NCBI GenBank assembly: GCA_021776795.1
Contig: JAJFFC010000005.1
Coordinates: 173,501-237,500 of the forward strand
Length of the DNA: 64,000 nt
Source: Planctomycetota bacterium
GTDB lineage: Bacteria; Planctomycetota; UBA1135
Reading direction: 5' to 3'
In this document: positions 37,297 to 47,432 of the stretch, one piece after another
How the letters are laid out: each line of letters begins with the position of its first letter
Numbering within the stretch: the stretch's first letter is position 1
Translations under genes and position numbers: made by a program
Notes under the pieces: generated by a model
Database searches by the model: none
The model's input: the letters and a program-made list of their open reading frames with translations, nothing else
Told to the model about the DNA's origin: nothing

Positions 37297-37547
37297 AGGG
37301 TCGGAGTTTCTTCGACGACCTCTTCGACCAGCTTGAGCAGGCCGCGCTCCATTTCCACCAGAGCGATCTCGACCGGATTCTCCAGGTGCTCGAGTTCCGC
37401 ATCGAACAAAGGAGCGTCGCCGCGAACGAGCTGGCGAACGCGCTTCTGCAAAAGGACGGTCTTCTCGAAGGAGCCGTTGATGTGGCTCTGGAGACGTTGC
37501 GGCAGGGTGCTATCCATGGTGTATTCCCGCAATGCGGGACCGCTCAT
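37293..37547 (-). CDS. rpoZ: Probable RNA polymerase omega subunit (divergent)
   Basis: 84 aa; FEKTVLLQKRVRQLVRGDAPLF...ENPVEIALVEMERGLLKL matches omega pattern FxLVxLaakRARqLxxGxxPLV...KPxxIALrEIaxGkl. Confidence 0.55.
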   Translation of the reverse strand: MSGPALREYTMDSTLPQRLQSHINGSFEKTVLLQKRVRQLVRGDAPLFDAELEHLENPVEIALVEMERGLLKLVEEVVEETPTL

Positions 37548-37548
37548 T

Positions 37549-37983
37549 CTAGCTCAGGTCTGCAGAAGGGACAAGAAGGAGGTCACCAACCTCATTCCAG
37601 GCGCGAAATAAGCCGTCGGCACCGGCTTGTAGGCTTTGCCCCTCGAGAGCGGCCTGGAGGAAGCCAATCCCCGCTTCCGAGGCGGCGCGGCCATCTGAGG
37701 GGTGGTCGCCGAGGAGGACGCCAGGACCGTATTGCAGCCGCAAATGGGAGAGAATTTCGGCCTTGTCCTCGCAGCCAAAGACTTGGTCGAAGCTCAGACC
37801 GACGCGATGGATCTCGGCCTCGATCTGGGCCTGGGTGGCGTGGCTGACGACAATTAGAGGAATCGAGGCAGCACGTAACCTCTTCAGGGTCGCCACCACT
37901 CCGGCAAACAGCGGCAGGCCAAAAAAGGGAACCATGGTCCCATTCCAATCCAGGGCAACGAAATGAGGGGCAGCTGCGGACAT
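37549..37983 (-). CDS. HAD-superfamily hydrolase
   Basis: VALDWNGTMVPFF, LIVVSHAT, LGDHPSDGRAASEAGI. Confidence 0.7.
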   Translation of the reverse strand: MSAAAPHFVALDWNGTMVPFFGLPLFAGVVATLKRLRAASIPLIVVSHATQAQIEAEIHRVGLSFDQVFGCEDKAEILSHLRLQYGPGVLLGDHPSDGRAASEAGIGFLQAALEGQSLQAGADGLFRAWNEVGDLLLVPSADLS

Positions 37984-38004
37984 CGCTCGCCTAGAGTAAC
38001 AGGG

Positions 38005-39894
38005 ATGCTGCTTCCGCCCCGACACTGCCTAAGCGCCGCCCTAACGCTGGCCTTGACCTCTCCCCTTCTGATGGCTCAAGAGCCTGAGATTCCTGGGCCG
38101 AATCCACAACGAGTCTCCACCGAACGCCTCGGCGAGACCATGCAAACTCTATGCGCCGCGCCCCGATTCGCCGGCAGCGAATCCAGCCAGCAGGCGACGA
38201 AGTATGCGGCAGAGGTATTTGCCGAAGCGGGGCTCGAGGTAGACCTAGCCCACTACCAGTGTTACTTACCGCGGCAAATCTCCCAGTCCTTATTCGTCGA
38301 AAGCAGCGACGGCGATTGGCAAGAACTCAACTTGTTTGAGCAAGGTTACGAGCAAGACCCGCGCACCCTGAGCCACCACATTCCACCGATGCATGGCCTG
38401 ACCTTTCCCGGAAACGCCGAAGGCAAACTTTGGTATGCCGGCTACGGCACCGAGCGCGAGTTTGCCCAGCTCGCGAAGAAGCACGGAGAAGCCATCCATG
38501 GAGGCGTGGCCTTGGTGCGCTACGGCGCTCTTTACCGCGGCCTAAAAGTAGCGAATGCCGAGAAGTATGGATTCTCGGCGGCTCTGCTTTACACCGATGA
38601 AGAGGAAGATGGCGCGCCGCGCGGCAAAGTGCTGCCGCAAGGACCTTGGCGCCCGGCCAGTGGCATCCAACGTGGTTCGGTATACAACGCCGATGGCGAT
38701 CCGCTGACCCCCGGTTGGGCCGCGGTGGAAGGCGCCCCGCGCATTGCCGTGGAAGATGCGCAAGGCATGGTCGGAATTCCCAGCTTGCCAATTTCTTCGG
38801 GCAACGCCGCCCGCCTTCGCGCTGGTGCGGGCAAAAAGTTAGGCCCCCTTCCCAGCCGCGTACGCATGCATGTGGAGCAAGACCCTACCCCGGTACCTGT
38901 CACCAATGTGATTGGCCGCATCACTGGCAGCACTCACCCAGACGAATGGATTGTGATTGGCGCCCACCGCGACTCCTGGGGCTATGGCGCGATTGATAAC
39001 GGCACTGGCTCGACGGTGTTGTTGGAAACTGCACGAGTGGTCGGGGAAGCCCTCGCCGAAGGGTGGCGACCACAGCGCACCATCATCTTTGCCAGCTGGG
39101 ACGCCGAAGAATGGGGCTTGGTTGGCTCCACGGAATGGGTCGAGGAGCATCTCACCGACCTGCGCACGCATGCAGTGGCCTACCTCAATATGGATGTGGT
39201 CGCCACCGGCCCGGACTTCCGTGCCTCGTGCACCCCTGGTTTGGTCGAGAGCTTGGAGCACGGCTGCAGCAGTCGCGGCATCCCGATGCCCGGCGGCGTG
39301 GGTGTGCCCGGCGGCGGCAGTGACCATGTGCCATTCCTAGAACTGGGCGGGATTGAGGTCTTAGCCTTTGGCTTTCACGGCGGTAGTGGTGTATATCACT
39401 CAGCCATGGATACCCCCTACTTGATCGAGGAATTCCTCGACCCGGAGTATCGACATCATGCCGAAGCTGCTTCCTTTGCGGTCACGATGCTCGACCACCT
39501 AAGCAAAGCCAACACCATCGTTGATGGCCGTCGACGCTGGCTGCAACAGATTCTCGCCGCAGCGGACAAGCTTCCGCAGGAAACGACGGAGCAAGAGCTT
39601 GTGCGCTTGAAGGTATTGCATGCCGCGGAGAATTTCGCTTTGCGCTTGTATCGCGACGTCGAAGACATTCCGACCGCCAATGCCTTCCGTTTCGCCCGCC
39701 ATTTCTTACCGGAAGGAGGTCGCAGTTTCCTTTGGCGCAGCGCCGGCTATGGCTCGGCTTGGTTCCCTGACCTACAGGCCAGCTATGGCGAGGAGCCGCG
39801 ACAAGATTTGGTCTTGTCGGCAACCGCGCTGATTGACGCCTTTGGCAACGCACACGAAAGTTTGCGCAAGCCCAGCGACCCAACCGGCAAGTAG
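38005..39894 (+). CDS. M28-family metallopeptidase (secreted)
   Basis: Signal peptide; WIVIGAHRDSWGYGAIDNGTGSTVLLE, FASWDAEEWGLVGSTEWVEEH, YLNMDVV. Confidence 0.9.
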   Translation: MLLPPRHCLSAALTLALTSPLLMAQEPEIPGPNPQRVSTERLGETMQTLCAAPRFAGSESSQQATKYAAEVFAEAGLEVDLAHYQCYLPRQISQSLFVESSDGDWQELNLFEQGYEQDPRTLSHHIPPMHGLTFPGNAEGKLWYAGYGTEREFAQLAKKHGEAIHGGVALVRYGALYRGLKVANAEKYGFSAALLYTDEEEDGAPRGKVLPQGPWRPASGIQRGSVYNADGDPLTPGWAAVEGAPRIAVEDAQGMVGIPSLPISSGNAARLRAGAGKKLGPLPSRVRMHVEQDPTPVPVTNVIGRITGSTHPDEWIVIGAHRDSWGYGAIDNGTGSTVLLETARVVGEALAEGWRPQRTIIFASWDAEEWGLVGSTEWVEEHLTDLRTHAVAYLNMDVVATGPDFRASCTPGLVESLEHGCSSRGIPMPGGVGVPGGGSDHVPFLELGGIEVLAFGFHGGSGVYHSAMDTPYLIEEFLDPEYRHHAEAASFAVTMLDHLSKANTIVDGRRRWLQQILAAADKLPQETTEQELVRLKVLHAAENFALRLYRDVEDIPTANAFRFARHFLPEGGRSFLWRSAGYGSAWFPDLQASYGEEPRQDLVLSATALIDAFGNAHESLRKPSDPTGK

Positions 39895-39897
39895 CGT

Positions 39898-40458
39898 TTA
39901 CAAATCTACCGCAAGGGTGACCTCGAAACGGTCCCCTGCGGTGAGCTGCCGTGGTTCCGGTGGCCAGGCGGCCAATGGGGTGAATCTCCCCTCTACCACC
40001 ACGGTGTAACGACCAGGCGGCAGGTTCAATCCACGTTGTTCGTGCAGCGCACGAAGAAAGCTGCCGAGGTCCACCAGGAAGCTGCCTTCTGCAGGACTGA
40101 AACCCGCGGGGAACTGGTCTTCTTGCTCGCCACGACCAAAGGCAATCAAGCCTTCGCGCGGCACCGGAGGCGCGATGACTCCTCGAGTCAGAGACACGCG
40201 ATCCAAGGCCCAGATCCCGGAGCGGGCAACGTCTAGTTGCAGGAGGGTCGGCGCCAACTGATAGGCGCGAAAGTCATAACGACCACTGAGAAATCGACTG
40301 CCTTCTAGAAACAGACGATCGCCATTCCCGCCTAAAGGCGCCGCGGTCGTCGGAGCGGCACCGGTCGTGCCGCCGCCCTCTTGAGGCGGCGGCAATAAAC
40401 TACAGCCCCAGCACAGCGGCAGCAGCAAGAACGGAGCAAACCGTAGGCCTATAGCCAC
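39898..40458 (-). CDS. Putative lipoprotein, hypothetical
   Basis: N-terminal LRFAPFLLLPLCWGCSLLPPP lipobox. Confidence 0.6.
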   Translation of the reverse strand: MAIGLRFAPFLLLPLCWGCSLLPPPQEGGGTTGAAPTTAAPLGGNGDRLFLEGSRFLSGRYDFRAYQLAPTLLQLDVARSGIWALDRVSLTRGVIAPPVPREGLIAFGRGEQEDQFPAGFSPAEGSFLVDLGSFLRALHEQRGLNLPPGRYTVVVEGRFTPLAAWPPEPRQLTAGDRFEVTLAVDL

Positions 40459-41663
40459 ATTTCCAAGTTAGCGAAGAACCACATCTGGTCATCGCCATTG
40501 AGGATTGCATCTCCAGCTTGGAAGGCCGAAACGCCTGCCCAAAGGTTGATGTTCTCATGCAGGTTGCCGCGCACAGCGAGGTCGACCTCGGTGCCAAGGT
40601 GGGTTTCCCCAGCGACTGCCGTAAGCGCAGCATTGCTAATCGCACCGCCATCTTCAGCCAAGCTGAAGTCATGCAAGTCTAGGGTCAGTGCCCAGTTGTC
40701 ATCGAGCTTGAAGCGCGTACGCACGACGATGTCTTCTAAGTTGCTCCAGCCGAACAGATCTTGGTTGCCGTGGTAGGCGTGACCAAAATCAAACAGAGGG
40801 TTAAAGGCGTCGTCATTGCCGTCGCCCGGGGTGTCGTCGCCAGTGGCCAACTCGTAACCAACGCCAACCGCAAAGCGATCGGTCACATCGAAATCGATGC
40901 GCAGGGCTGCGGCACTACCGCCAGCATCTTCGGCACCGTGGTCACCGATTTGCGTAGCGACTTCAGCACTCCAACTCCATGGGCTGTCGTAGTTGTCCTC
41001 GATCAAAACACCAAAGGTTTGGTCGTTGCGGCCGGTGCCGCCGACCATGCGGTCGCGACGAGCAAAGGCGTAGGTGTCGATATCGACGATGTCGGCATCA
41101 AAGGTGAAGTAAGCGCCCCCAAAAGCCTGCTCCATGCCAACTGGAATCGCCATTCCTTCTACCGGCTGAGTCCAGAACAAGTCGAAGTTCATGGAGTCGC
41201 AATCTTGGCTCCACAAGGCACCATCCCAGGCGCGACCGACCATGCTCCAGGCCAAATCAGAAACCATGCGCTGGTTGCCGAAACGCATTTGGAAGCGGCC
41301 AACTTTCAGTTCACCACCAGGAACGATTTCGCTCCAAGTCATCCAGGCTTGGCGCAGGTATTCATCCGATGGCTTGCCGGTGTCCATGACCACATGCTGA
41401 AACTCAACTTTCGCGTTGAGGCGCTCGGAGAAGGAAGCATCGAGGAACACCCGCGCATGCATGGCGCCGAGGGTGTTGCCGTTCGCGCCCATCACAGGTG
41501 GAGTGTTATCCCGGTTTTCTAGGCGGAAACGCAAAGAACCGCCCACACTGAGGGAATCTAAGGAGTTACCGAAGGTAACCGTGCCGCGCGGCTCCTGCGC
41601 CACCAAGGTGGAGGCAGACAGAGCGACTGCAAGCGAAATCAGGGGGAGTTTCCGAAGGCTCAT
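40449..41663 (-). CDS. Outer-membrane porin-like protein (alginate-export-like beta barrel)
   Basis: Signal peptide, FGNSLDSLSVGGSLRFRLENRDNTPPVMGANGN, alternating beta pattern, terminal WFFANLEMWL (C-terminal aromatic/hydrophobic OMP end). Confidence 0.7.
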   Translation of the reverse strand: MSLRKLPLISLAVALSASTLVAQEPRGTVTFGNSLDSLSVGGSLRFRLENRDNTPPVMGANGNTLGAMHARVFLDASFSERLNAKVEFQHVVMDTGKPSDEYLRQAWMTWSEIVPGGELKVGRFQMRFGNQRMVSDLAWSMVGRAWDGALWSQDCDSMNFDLFWTQPVEGMAIPVGMEQAFGGAYFTFDADIVDIDTYAFARRDRMVGGTGRNDQTFGVLIEDNYDSPWSWSAEVATQIGDHGAEDAGGSAAALRIDFDVTDRFAVGVGYELATGDDTPGDGNDDAFNPLFDFGHAYHGNQDLFGWSNLEDIVVRTRFKLDDNWALTLDLHDFSLAEDGGAISNAALTAVAGETHLGTEVDLAVRGNLHENINLWAGVSAFQAGDAILNGDDQMWFFANLEMWL

Positions 41664-41666
41664 GGA

Positions 41667-42854
41667 CTAAAAGTAGAGAGAGATGTCAAGGAAGAACCAC
41701 AGTTGGTCTTCATCGTGCGGCATGGCCGCGCCAGGAGAGAAGTGTGAAACGCCCACGTCGAGCATGACCGCTTCGGAGATTCTTCCCTCCGCGTAGACAT
41801 CGAGCTCACCGCCGATGTCATTGTTGGTACTGGCCGTTGTCACTGGCATGACTTCGACACCAAGGTAGATGTCGTCAAGATTCGATTGCCGCGTGAAGTC
41901 GTGGTAATCGATGTGGAAGCTCCAACGCTCATTCCAATCCATCCAGTAGAAGAAGCCTAGGTCAACCAGGTTCGAAAACGCGACAATGTCAGCACGCCCG
42001 TTGTAGCGGTGCTGGTTGATGTAAACCGGATCGAAACGCTTGCGGTCGGTTGCGCGTTCATCATTGCCTTGAGCCCAAGCCAACTCTACGGCCACATTGT
42101 GGCCATAATCCAAACGCTTGGCCAAGTTGACCACAAAGGCGGTGGACAGGATTTCCAGCGAGCGATCGCGACCATCCTGGAACGCACCTAAAGCAGACCA
42201 TTCGAGGCCGTTCGAGGTCTCCCCCGCCCAACGGATGGCGTAGGTCCATTCCAACAAGTCGGTAGCGCCATCGCCACGACGCAGGATATAGAATTCAATG
42301 TCGTCCTCACTAGGAGGGGAGAAAAACGCGCCGGCAAAACTGTTGTCATCGACTTCGGCAGGACCGGTCGCAGCTTGGGTGTACCAGAGCTGCCAATCGC
42401 CATTCCAAGTGCTATCTCCGACCAGAATGCCATCGAAAGAGTTCTGCTGATAGAGCCACGGGTTGGATGAGACAAGGCGTTCATCGGCCAGGTCCAATTG
42501 CATGCGCCCGAGACTGATGTGGTAATCCCCAAACAGATGGTCCAAGTCAAGCACCGCAAGTTCAATGTCTTGCTCGTCACTACCGACTGCATCTGTCGCC
42601 GTCGCAAAGGCGCGGAAGCGACCGGAAATGTACTGGTCGTAAACCACGCCGAACTCGACCGCGGCACGCACGTCGAGGTTCTCGTCGGCGCCGCCTAAGC
42701 CAGTCGCCTGGTTTGCCGTGTCACGTAGTTCACCGCGAAAACGCAGTTCACCACCTAACTCATAGGAGGCTTGACCAATCGTTCCGTTGGTCCAAGATTG
42801 TTGCGCGGGGGCAGCCGCGGCAAGCAAGAAAACAAATGGGAGGCTACGCATCAT
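41667..42854 (-). CDS. Outer-membrane porin-like protein, paralogue of neighbour
   Basis: Signal peptide, ELGGELRFRGELRDTANQATGLGGADEN, C-terminal LWFFLDISLYF. Confidence 0.7.
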   Translation of the reverse strand: MMRSLPFVFLLAAAAPAQQSWTNGTIGQASYELGGELRFRGELRDTANQATGLGGADENLDVRAAVEFGVVYDQYISGRFRAFATATDAVGSDEQDIELAVLDLDHLFGDYHISLGRMQLDLADERLVSSNPWLYQQNSFDGILVGDSTWNGDWQLWYTQAATGPAEVDDNSFAGAFFSPPSEDDIEFYILRRGDGATDLLEWTYAIRWAGETSNGLEWSALGAFQDGRDRSLEILSTAFVVNLAKRLDYGHNVAVELAWAQGNDERATDRKRFDPVYINQHRYNGRADIVAFSNLVDLGFFYWMDWNERWSFHIDYHDFTRQSNLDDIYLGVEVMPVTTASTNNDIGGELDVYAEGRISEAVMLDVGVSHFSPGAAMPHDEDQLWFFLDISLYF

Positions 42855-42927
42855 GGGAGTCTCAAGGCGTGCCATCTTCGCAGAACCTCAGTGCGCTTGG
42901 AAGAGCACAACTCTGAATGAAGCAGAT

Positions 42928-43590
42928 TTAACGCTTGGGCTCAGACGGCAGACCGAGTAAATCGCGCGTCGCCTGCCATAAATCGGGCTGTTCCAGTGCC
43001 AAACCTGCCGCCCGCAGCACGTACTTGCCTAAGAGATCGCCCTCGAGGTTGACGGCTTGGCCGACTTGCATGCGGCCGAGGGTTGTGCGCTCAAGGGTGT
43101 CGGGAATGATGGCCACCTCGAACTCCTGAGCACTGGTGAGGGCCGCCACGGTCAAACTCACGCCATCTATGGCGACGGAACCCTTAGGAACGAGCAGAGC
43201 GGCGAGTGCGTCGGGGGCGCGAAAACGCAGTGTGGCGAATTCGCCCTCTTCGCGGCGCTCCAGAAGCTCGCCAAGGCCGTCGACGTGGCCAGAAACGAAG
43301 TGACCGCCAAGACGGGTATCTGCGCGCAAACTGCGCTCCAAATTGACCAAATCACCCACTTTTCGCTCACCAAGGGTGGTTTTGGCCAAGGATTCGGGCG
43401 AAACGTCAAAAAAAACCACCGAATCGGTCAATTTTGTCACCGAAAGGCAGGCGCCAGAGGTACAAATGGAGTCTCCCAGCGCGACGTCGGCCGCCAATGG
43501 GCCCATATCGACGCCGATTTCGACGCCTGCTGCTGCTGCTGGTTGGGTGGCGACCACCTCACCCAGACCCTCGACCAGGCCGGTAAACAT
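42928..43590 (-). CDS. ribE: Riboflavin synthase alpha chain
   Basis: MFTGLVEGLGEV, ICTSGACLSVT, GGHFVSGHVDGLGEL, SVAIDGVSLTV. Confidence 0.92.
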   Translation of the reverse strand: MFTGLVEGLGEVVATQPAAAAGVEIGVDMGPLAADVALGDSICTSGACLSVTKLTDSVVFFDVSPESLAKTTLGERKVGDLVNLERSLRADTRLGGHFVSGHVDGLGELLERREEGEFATLRFRAPDALAALLVPKGSVAIDGVSLTVAALTSAQEFEVAIIPDTLERTTLGRMQVGQAVNLEGDLLGKYVLRAAGLALEQPDLWQATRDLLGLPSEPKR

Positions 43591-43698
43591 GGGGTCAGCC
43601 TAAGCGGGCGAAACATAGGCGTCTAGGAGGGTTCTTGCTCTTGCCCCGAAGGGGCCGCTCGCGTATCTTATGCGGCCAATTTTCCCGGAGGTTCCGGG

Positions 43699-44421
43699 AT
43701 GCTCGAGGTCCATCTTCTCACCCTCTTCCCCGAAGCCGTCGAGGCTTACCTCGGCGCTTCGATTCTGAAGCGGGTCCGTCAAGCGGGCCTGCTCCGGGTC
43801 CACGTGCTAGATTTCCGACGCTTCGCCGTTGGCAAACATAAGCAAGTGGATGATCGCCCTTACGGCGGTGGTCCGGGGATGGTTTTACGACCCGAGCCGA
43901 TCTTTGATGCCATTGAGTGGGTCGAAACGACCTACGGACCTTGTCAACGCCTGCTACTCACCCCGAGTGGCACCCCTTTTCGTCAGCAGCATGCCGCAGA
44001 CCTTGCCGCAAGCGCCGAACAGGGCGGCCCTGCACAACGACTGTTGTTATTGTGTGGCCGTTACGAAGGCTTTGATGAACGCATTCGTCAAGGCCTGGAA
44101 TGGACCGAGTTTTCTCTCGGCGATTTCGTCTTGTGCGGCGGCGAGCTTCCGGCACTTGCCATTACCGAAGCGATTGCCCGTTTGCTTCCAGGCGCCCTCG
44201 GTCACGAGGAAAGCGCTGTCCACGAGTCCTTCACCGACCCACTCCTACTCGACCATCCGCATTACACCCGCCCCGAGGTGTTCCGCGACATGGTCGTACC
44301 TCCCGTCCTCCTCAGCGGACATCATGCGCAAGTCGATGCATGGCGACGGGAACAGGCGCGACTGCGTACGAAAGCGCGGCGCCCCGACCTTCAACCTCAC
44401 ACCCCAGCCGACCCCAACTAA
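43699..44421 (+). CDS. trmD: tRNA (guanine-N1)-methyltransferase
   Basis: VHLLTLFPEAVEAYL, VDDRPYGGGPGMVLRPEPIFDAIE, LLLCGRYEGFDERI, FSLGDFVLCGGELPAL. Confidence 0.96.
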   Translation: MLEVHLLTLFPEAVEAYLGASILKRVRQAGLLRVHVLDFRRFAVGKHKQVDDRPYGGGPGMVLRPEPIFDAIEWVETTYGPCQRLLLTPSGTPFRQQHAADLAASAEQGGPAQRLLLLCGRYEGFDERIRQGLEWTEFSLGDFVLCGGELPALAITEAIARLLPGALGHEESAVHESFTDPLLLDHPHYTRPEVFRDMVVPPVLLSGHHAQVDAWRREQARLRTKARRPDLQPHTPADPN

Positions 44422-44436
44422 GCAAATTTCATCATC

Positions 44437-44775
44437 ATGGACAACATCATCCAAGACGTACAGAAGCAGTTCATGAAAGAGGATGTGCCTGCCTTTAAGA
44501 CAGGAGACATCGTCCGGGTCGAATACCTCATCCGCGAAGGCAAGGTCGAACGCGTCCAGCCTTTCATTGGTCAGGTGATTCAATTCAAAGGACACGGCGT
44601 AGGCAAGACCTTCACCGTGCGCCGCATTGTGCAGGGAGAAGGCGTAGAACGCACCTTCCCACTGCACAGCCCGCTGGTCGTGAACGTGAAGGTGGAGCGC
44701 AATCCCATCAATCGTCCACGCCGCGCCAAGCTGTTCTTCCTGCGCGACCGCACTGGCCGCTCTGCTCAGCTCTAG
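44437..44775 (+). CDS. rplS: 50S ribosomal protein L19 (bL19)
   Basis: FKTGDIVRVEYLIREGKVERVQPFIGQVI...GVGKTFTVRRIVQGEGVERTFPLHSPLV. Confidence 0.95.
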   Translation: MDNIIQDVQKQFMKEDVPAFKTGDIVRVEYLIREGKVERVQPFIGQVIQFKGHGVGKTFTVRRIVQGEGVERTFPLHSPLVVNVKVERNPINRPRRAKLFFLRDRTGRSAQL

Positions 44776-44805
44776 GCTCGCTTTTAAACATCACCGAAAC
44801 GGTCC

Positions 44806-47340
44806 ATGGTCAAGAACCTGTCCCGCAAGCTCCTCGGCCTCGCCTTCTTTTCGGCGTTGGCCCTGTGGGCGATTCTGCAGTACTCGCTACACCTCGGCCT
44901 CGACCTTAGTGGTGGAGCTCGCATTAGCTACGGATTCGACTTCGACGGCGCCCGCGCCGAGGGATCGATTTCCGAAGCCGAGTTGCGTAATAAAGAAGCC
45001 CTGCTGCAAGGCATGGCCGACATCTTTACGCGCCGGCTTGCTGCGCAAAATATCCCTGACATCCCGATCTACCCATCGGGAACAAGCTCCTTGGTGATTG
45101 AGATTCCGAACCGCTCCGAAGAGGAAGTGGCGCGGATTAAAGAGATCATTCAAAACCAGGGTTTGCTCGCCTTCCGCATCATTGCCGATGTTTCTGATGG
45201 CTATCCACTCGATGTGGAACGTCAGAAGTGGCAAGATTGGAAGGTTGCGAACCCCGAAGGAACTCCGGCGGAATTCAACCGCGTGCCCGAAGCCGATGGC
45301 GGTCCTCGCGCAGAAATCAACTGGTACCCCTCCGCAGCTGACGGCAGTGCGCGTGAGGCGCTTGCCCCTCAGGCCACGGAAGGCGCGCTACCGGTCTTGA
45401 TGATGGACGCGATTCACTCGGATTGGAGTGAATCGACCCGGTCCTATGTGTTTGTCGGTGGTGACCTTTCTTATGTGGGCCCAACGCTCGACAACAAGGG
45501 CATGCCTGCGGTGGCTTTTGAATTCAGTGCTGGCCGCAAAACTGCCTTCACCGACTTCACCACCGAGTACAAAGACCGCGGCATGGCCATCATCCTCAAC
45601 AATGAGGTGTTCTCGGCCCCGAACATCAACGACACCCTGCCTGGTCAAGGCATCATTCAGGGTGGCCTCCAGGGCTTTACCCAGGAAGAGGTCAAAGAAC
45701 TGACCACGGTGTTGCGCACAGGTTCCCTGAAAGTGCTGCCGCAACTCGAGTCGGAAAGCTACGTCGGTCCTGGCCTTGGCCAAGATGCGATCAACACCGG
45801 CTTACGCTCGGCGTTGGCTGGCGCCGGCATCGTGCTCTTGTTCATGCTGATTTATTATCGCATGAATGGCTTTGTCGCCATGCTCACGCTGGGCTTCAAC
45901 GGATTCCTGCTGCTTGGCGCGATTCACCTTTCGCAGGCCACCCTGACTTTGCCAGGTTTGGCCGGTTTGGTACTGACCATCGGTATGGCGGTAGACGCCA
46001 ACATCCTGATTTTCGAGCGTGTGCGCGAAGAATGGGGCAAGGGTCGAGAGCTGAAGCAAGCCTATAAGAATGGTTATGACCGCGCGTTCTGGACCATCAT
46101 TGACGCCAACGTCACCACCTTGATTGCAGGCGCGATTCTGTTCCAAGTCGGTACCGGGCCAGTGCAAGGATTCGCATCCATGCTGTGCTTGGGCATCTTG
46201 ACCACGCTGTTCTCCTCCTTGGTGTTCTCACGTGTTGTCATGCACGCGATCGTCTTCGGCAAGAAGGCTCCCGAGAAAGTCTCCATGATGGCGGCGGTCG
46301 CTGGCAACGCTGCCTTCGACTTCCTCAAGCTGCGCAAGGTTGCCGCGGTCGCATCTGTCCTGATGGTGACCTTCGGCATTCTGATGTACAGCGCCGAGGG
46401 CAAAAACATGATGGGCATCGACTTCGCTGGTGGCTCGACCGCCCGCGTGCACCTTGCCGAAAGCACCTCCATCACCGACCTGCGCGGCATGTTGCCGGAC
46501 TTCCAGGTCACTATCGTCGAAGATGAAATGGGGTCGGCGGAAATCTCTACCGATTTCCAAATCACCAAAAAGCTCACGCCTGAACAGCGTGCCGAAGGCG
46601 TCAACACCGACACCATCGAAGCCGGCAAAGACCTCGCCCAGGAAATGGTCGATGCTCTTGCCACCACGCTGAATGACAAGCTAATCAAGAAGGCCGACGG
46701 CAGCATTGACATGACCGCCTCCTTCCCTGAGAAATCTACCGTAGGAGCGCGCGTCTCGGGTGAGATTCAAGGGGCTGCGGTTCGCGCCATCTTGCTGTCC
46801 TTGATTTTGATTGTGGTCTACATGACCTTCCGCTTCCGCGAATACCGCTACGGTCTCGCTGCAGTGGTGGCTCTGTTCCACGACGTCATCATCACCTTGG
46901 GTGTTCTGGCCTTGGCTCACCGCACGGGCTTGGTGTTCGTCGAGATTGACCTCGAAATCATCGCGGCCTTCTTGACCATCATTGGTTACTCCCTCAACGA
47001 CACGATTGTGGTGTTTGACCGCATCCGTGAGAACCTCCCCCGTCGCAAGGAAGGCTTCCGCGAGATTATCAACATCTCGATCAACCAGTCGCTCAGCCGT
47101 ACGATCTTGACCTCCTTGACCACCTTCTTCGTGGTCGCGGTCTTGTTCGTGGCCAACCGTCCATTCCACAACACGCTGGAAGGATTCAGTTTCGCCATGC
47201 TTATCGGCATTGTCATCGGTACCTACTCCTCGATGTTCGTCGCTTCGCCACTGTTGGTCTTCTTCGACCGCTGGGCACGCAAGCATCAGATCGAAGATGA
47301 CAAGGTGGACACCAAAAAGGCGATTCCCGCCAAGTCTTAG
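44806..47340 (+). CDS. secDF: Fused protein translocase subunit SecDF
   Basis: SecD (LHLGLDLSGGARISY, GLVLTIGMAVDANILIFERVREE) and SecF (GIDFAGGS, GYSLNDTIVVFDRIREN) in one ORF. Confidence 0.95.
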   Translation: MVKNLSRKLLGLAFFSALALWAILQYSLHLGLDLSGGARISYGFDFDGARAEGSISEAELRNKEALLQGMADIFTRRLAAQNIPDIPIYPSGTSSLVIEIPNRSEEEVARIKEIIQNQGLLAFRIIADVSDGYPLDVERQKWQDWKVANPEGTPAEFNRVPEADGGPRAEINWYPSAADGSAREALAPQATEGALPVLMMDAIHSDWSESTRSYVFVGGDLSYVGPTLDNKGMPAVAFEFSAGRKTAFTDFTTEYKDRGMAIILNNEVFSAPNINDTLPGQGIIQGGLQGFTQEEVKELTTVLRTGSLKVLPQLESESYVGPGLGQDAINTGLRSALAGAGIVLLFMLIYYRMNGFVAMLTLGFNGFLLLGAIHLSQATLTLPGLAGLVLTIGMAVDANILIFERVREEWGKGRELKQAYKNGYDRAFWTIIDANVTTLIAGAILFQVGTGPVQGFASMLCLGILTTLFSSLVFSRVVMHAIVFGKKAPEKVSMMAAVAGNAAFDFLKLRKVAAVASVLMVTFGILMYSAEGKNMMGIDFAGGSTARVHLAESTSITDLRGMLPDFQVTIVEDEMGSAEISTDFQITKKLTPEQRAEGVNTDTIEAGKDLAQEMVDALATTLNDKLIKKADGSIDMTASFPEKSTVGARVSGEIQGAAVRAILLSLILIVVYMTFRFREYRYGLAAVVALFHDVIITLGVLALAHRTGLVFVEIDLEIIAAFLTIIGYSLNDTIVVFDRIRENLPRRKEGFREIINISINQSLSRTILTSLTTFFVVAVLFVANRPFHNTLEGFSFAMLIGIVIGTYSSMFVASPLLVFFDRWARKHQIEDDKVDTKKAIPAKS

Positions 47341-47382
47341 CCAAAGGGTTCCGGGCTCATAGAGTCCGGAGACAATCAGGAA

Positions 47383-47412
47383 AGGCGTCGATTCCAGTGG
47401 AATCGGCGCCTT
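47383..47412 (+). terminator. Intrinsic terminator after secDF
   Basis: AGGCGTCGATTCC-AGT-GGAATCGGCGCCT stem followed by TTCTCTCGTT. Confidence 0.6.
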
Positions 47413-47432
47413 TCTCTCGTTAATCTGCAGTC

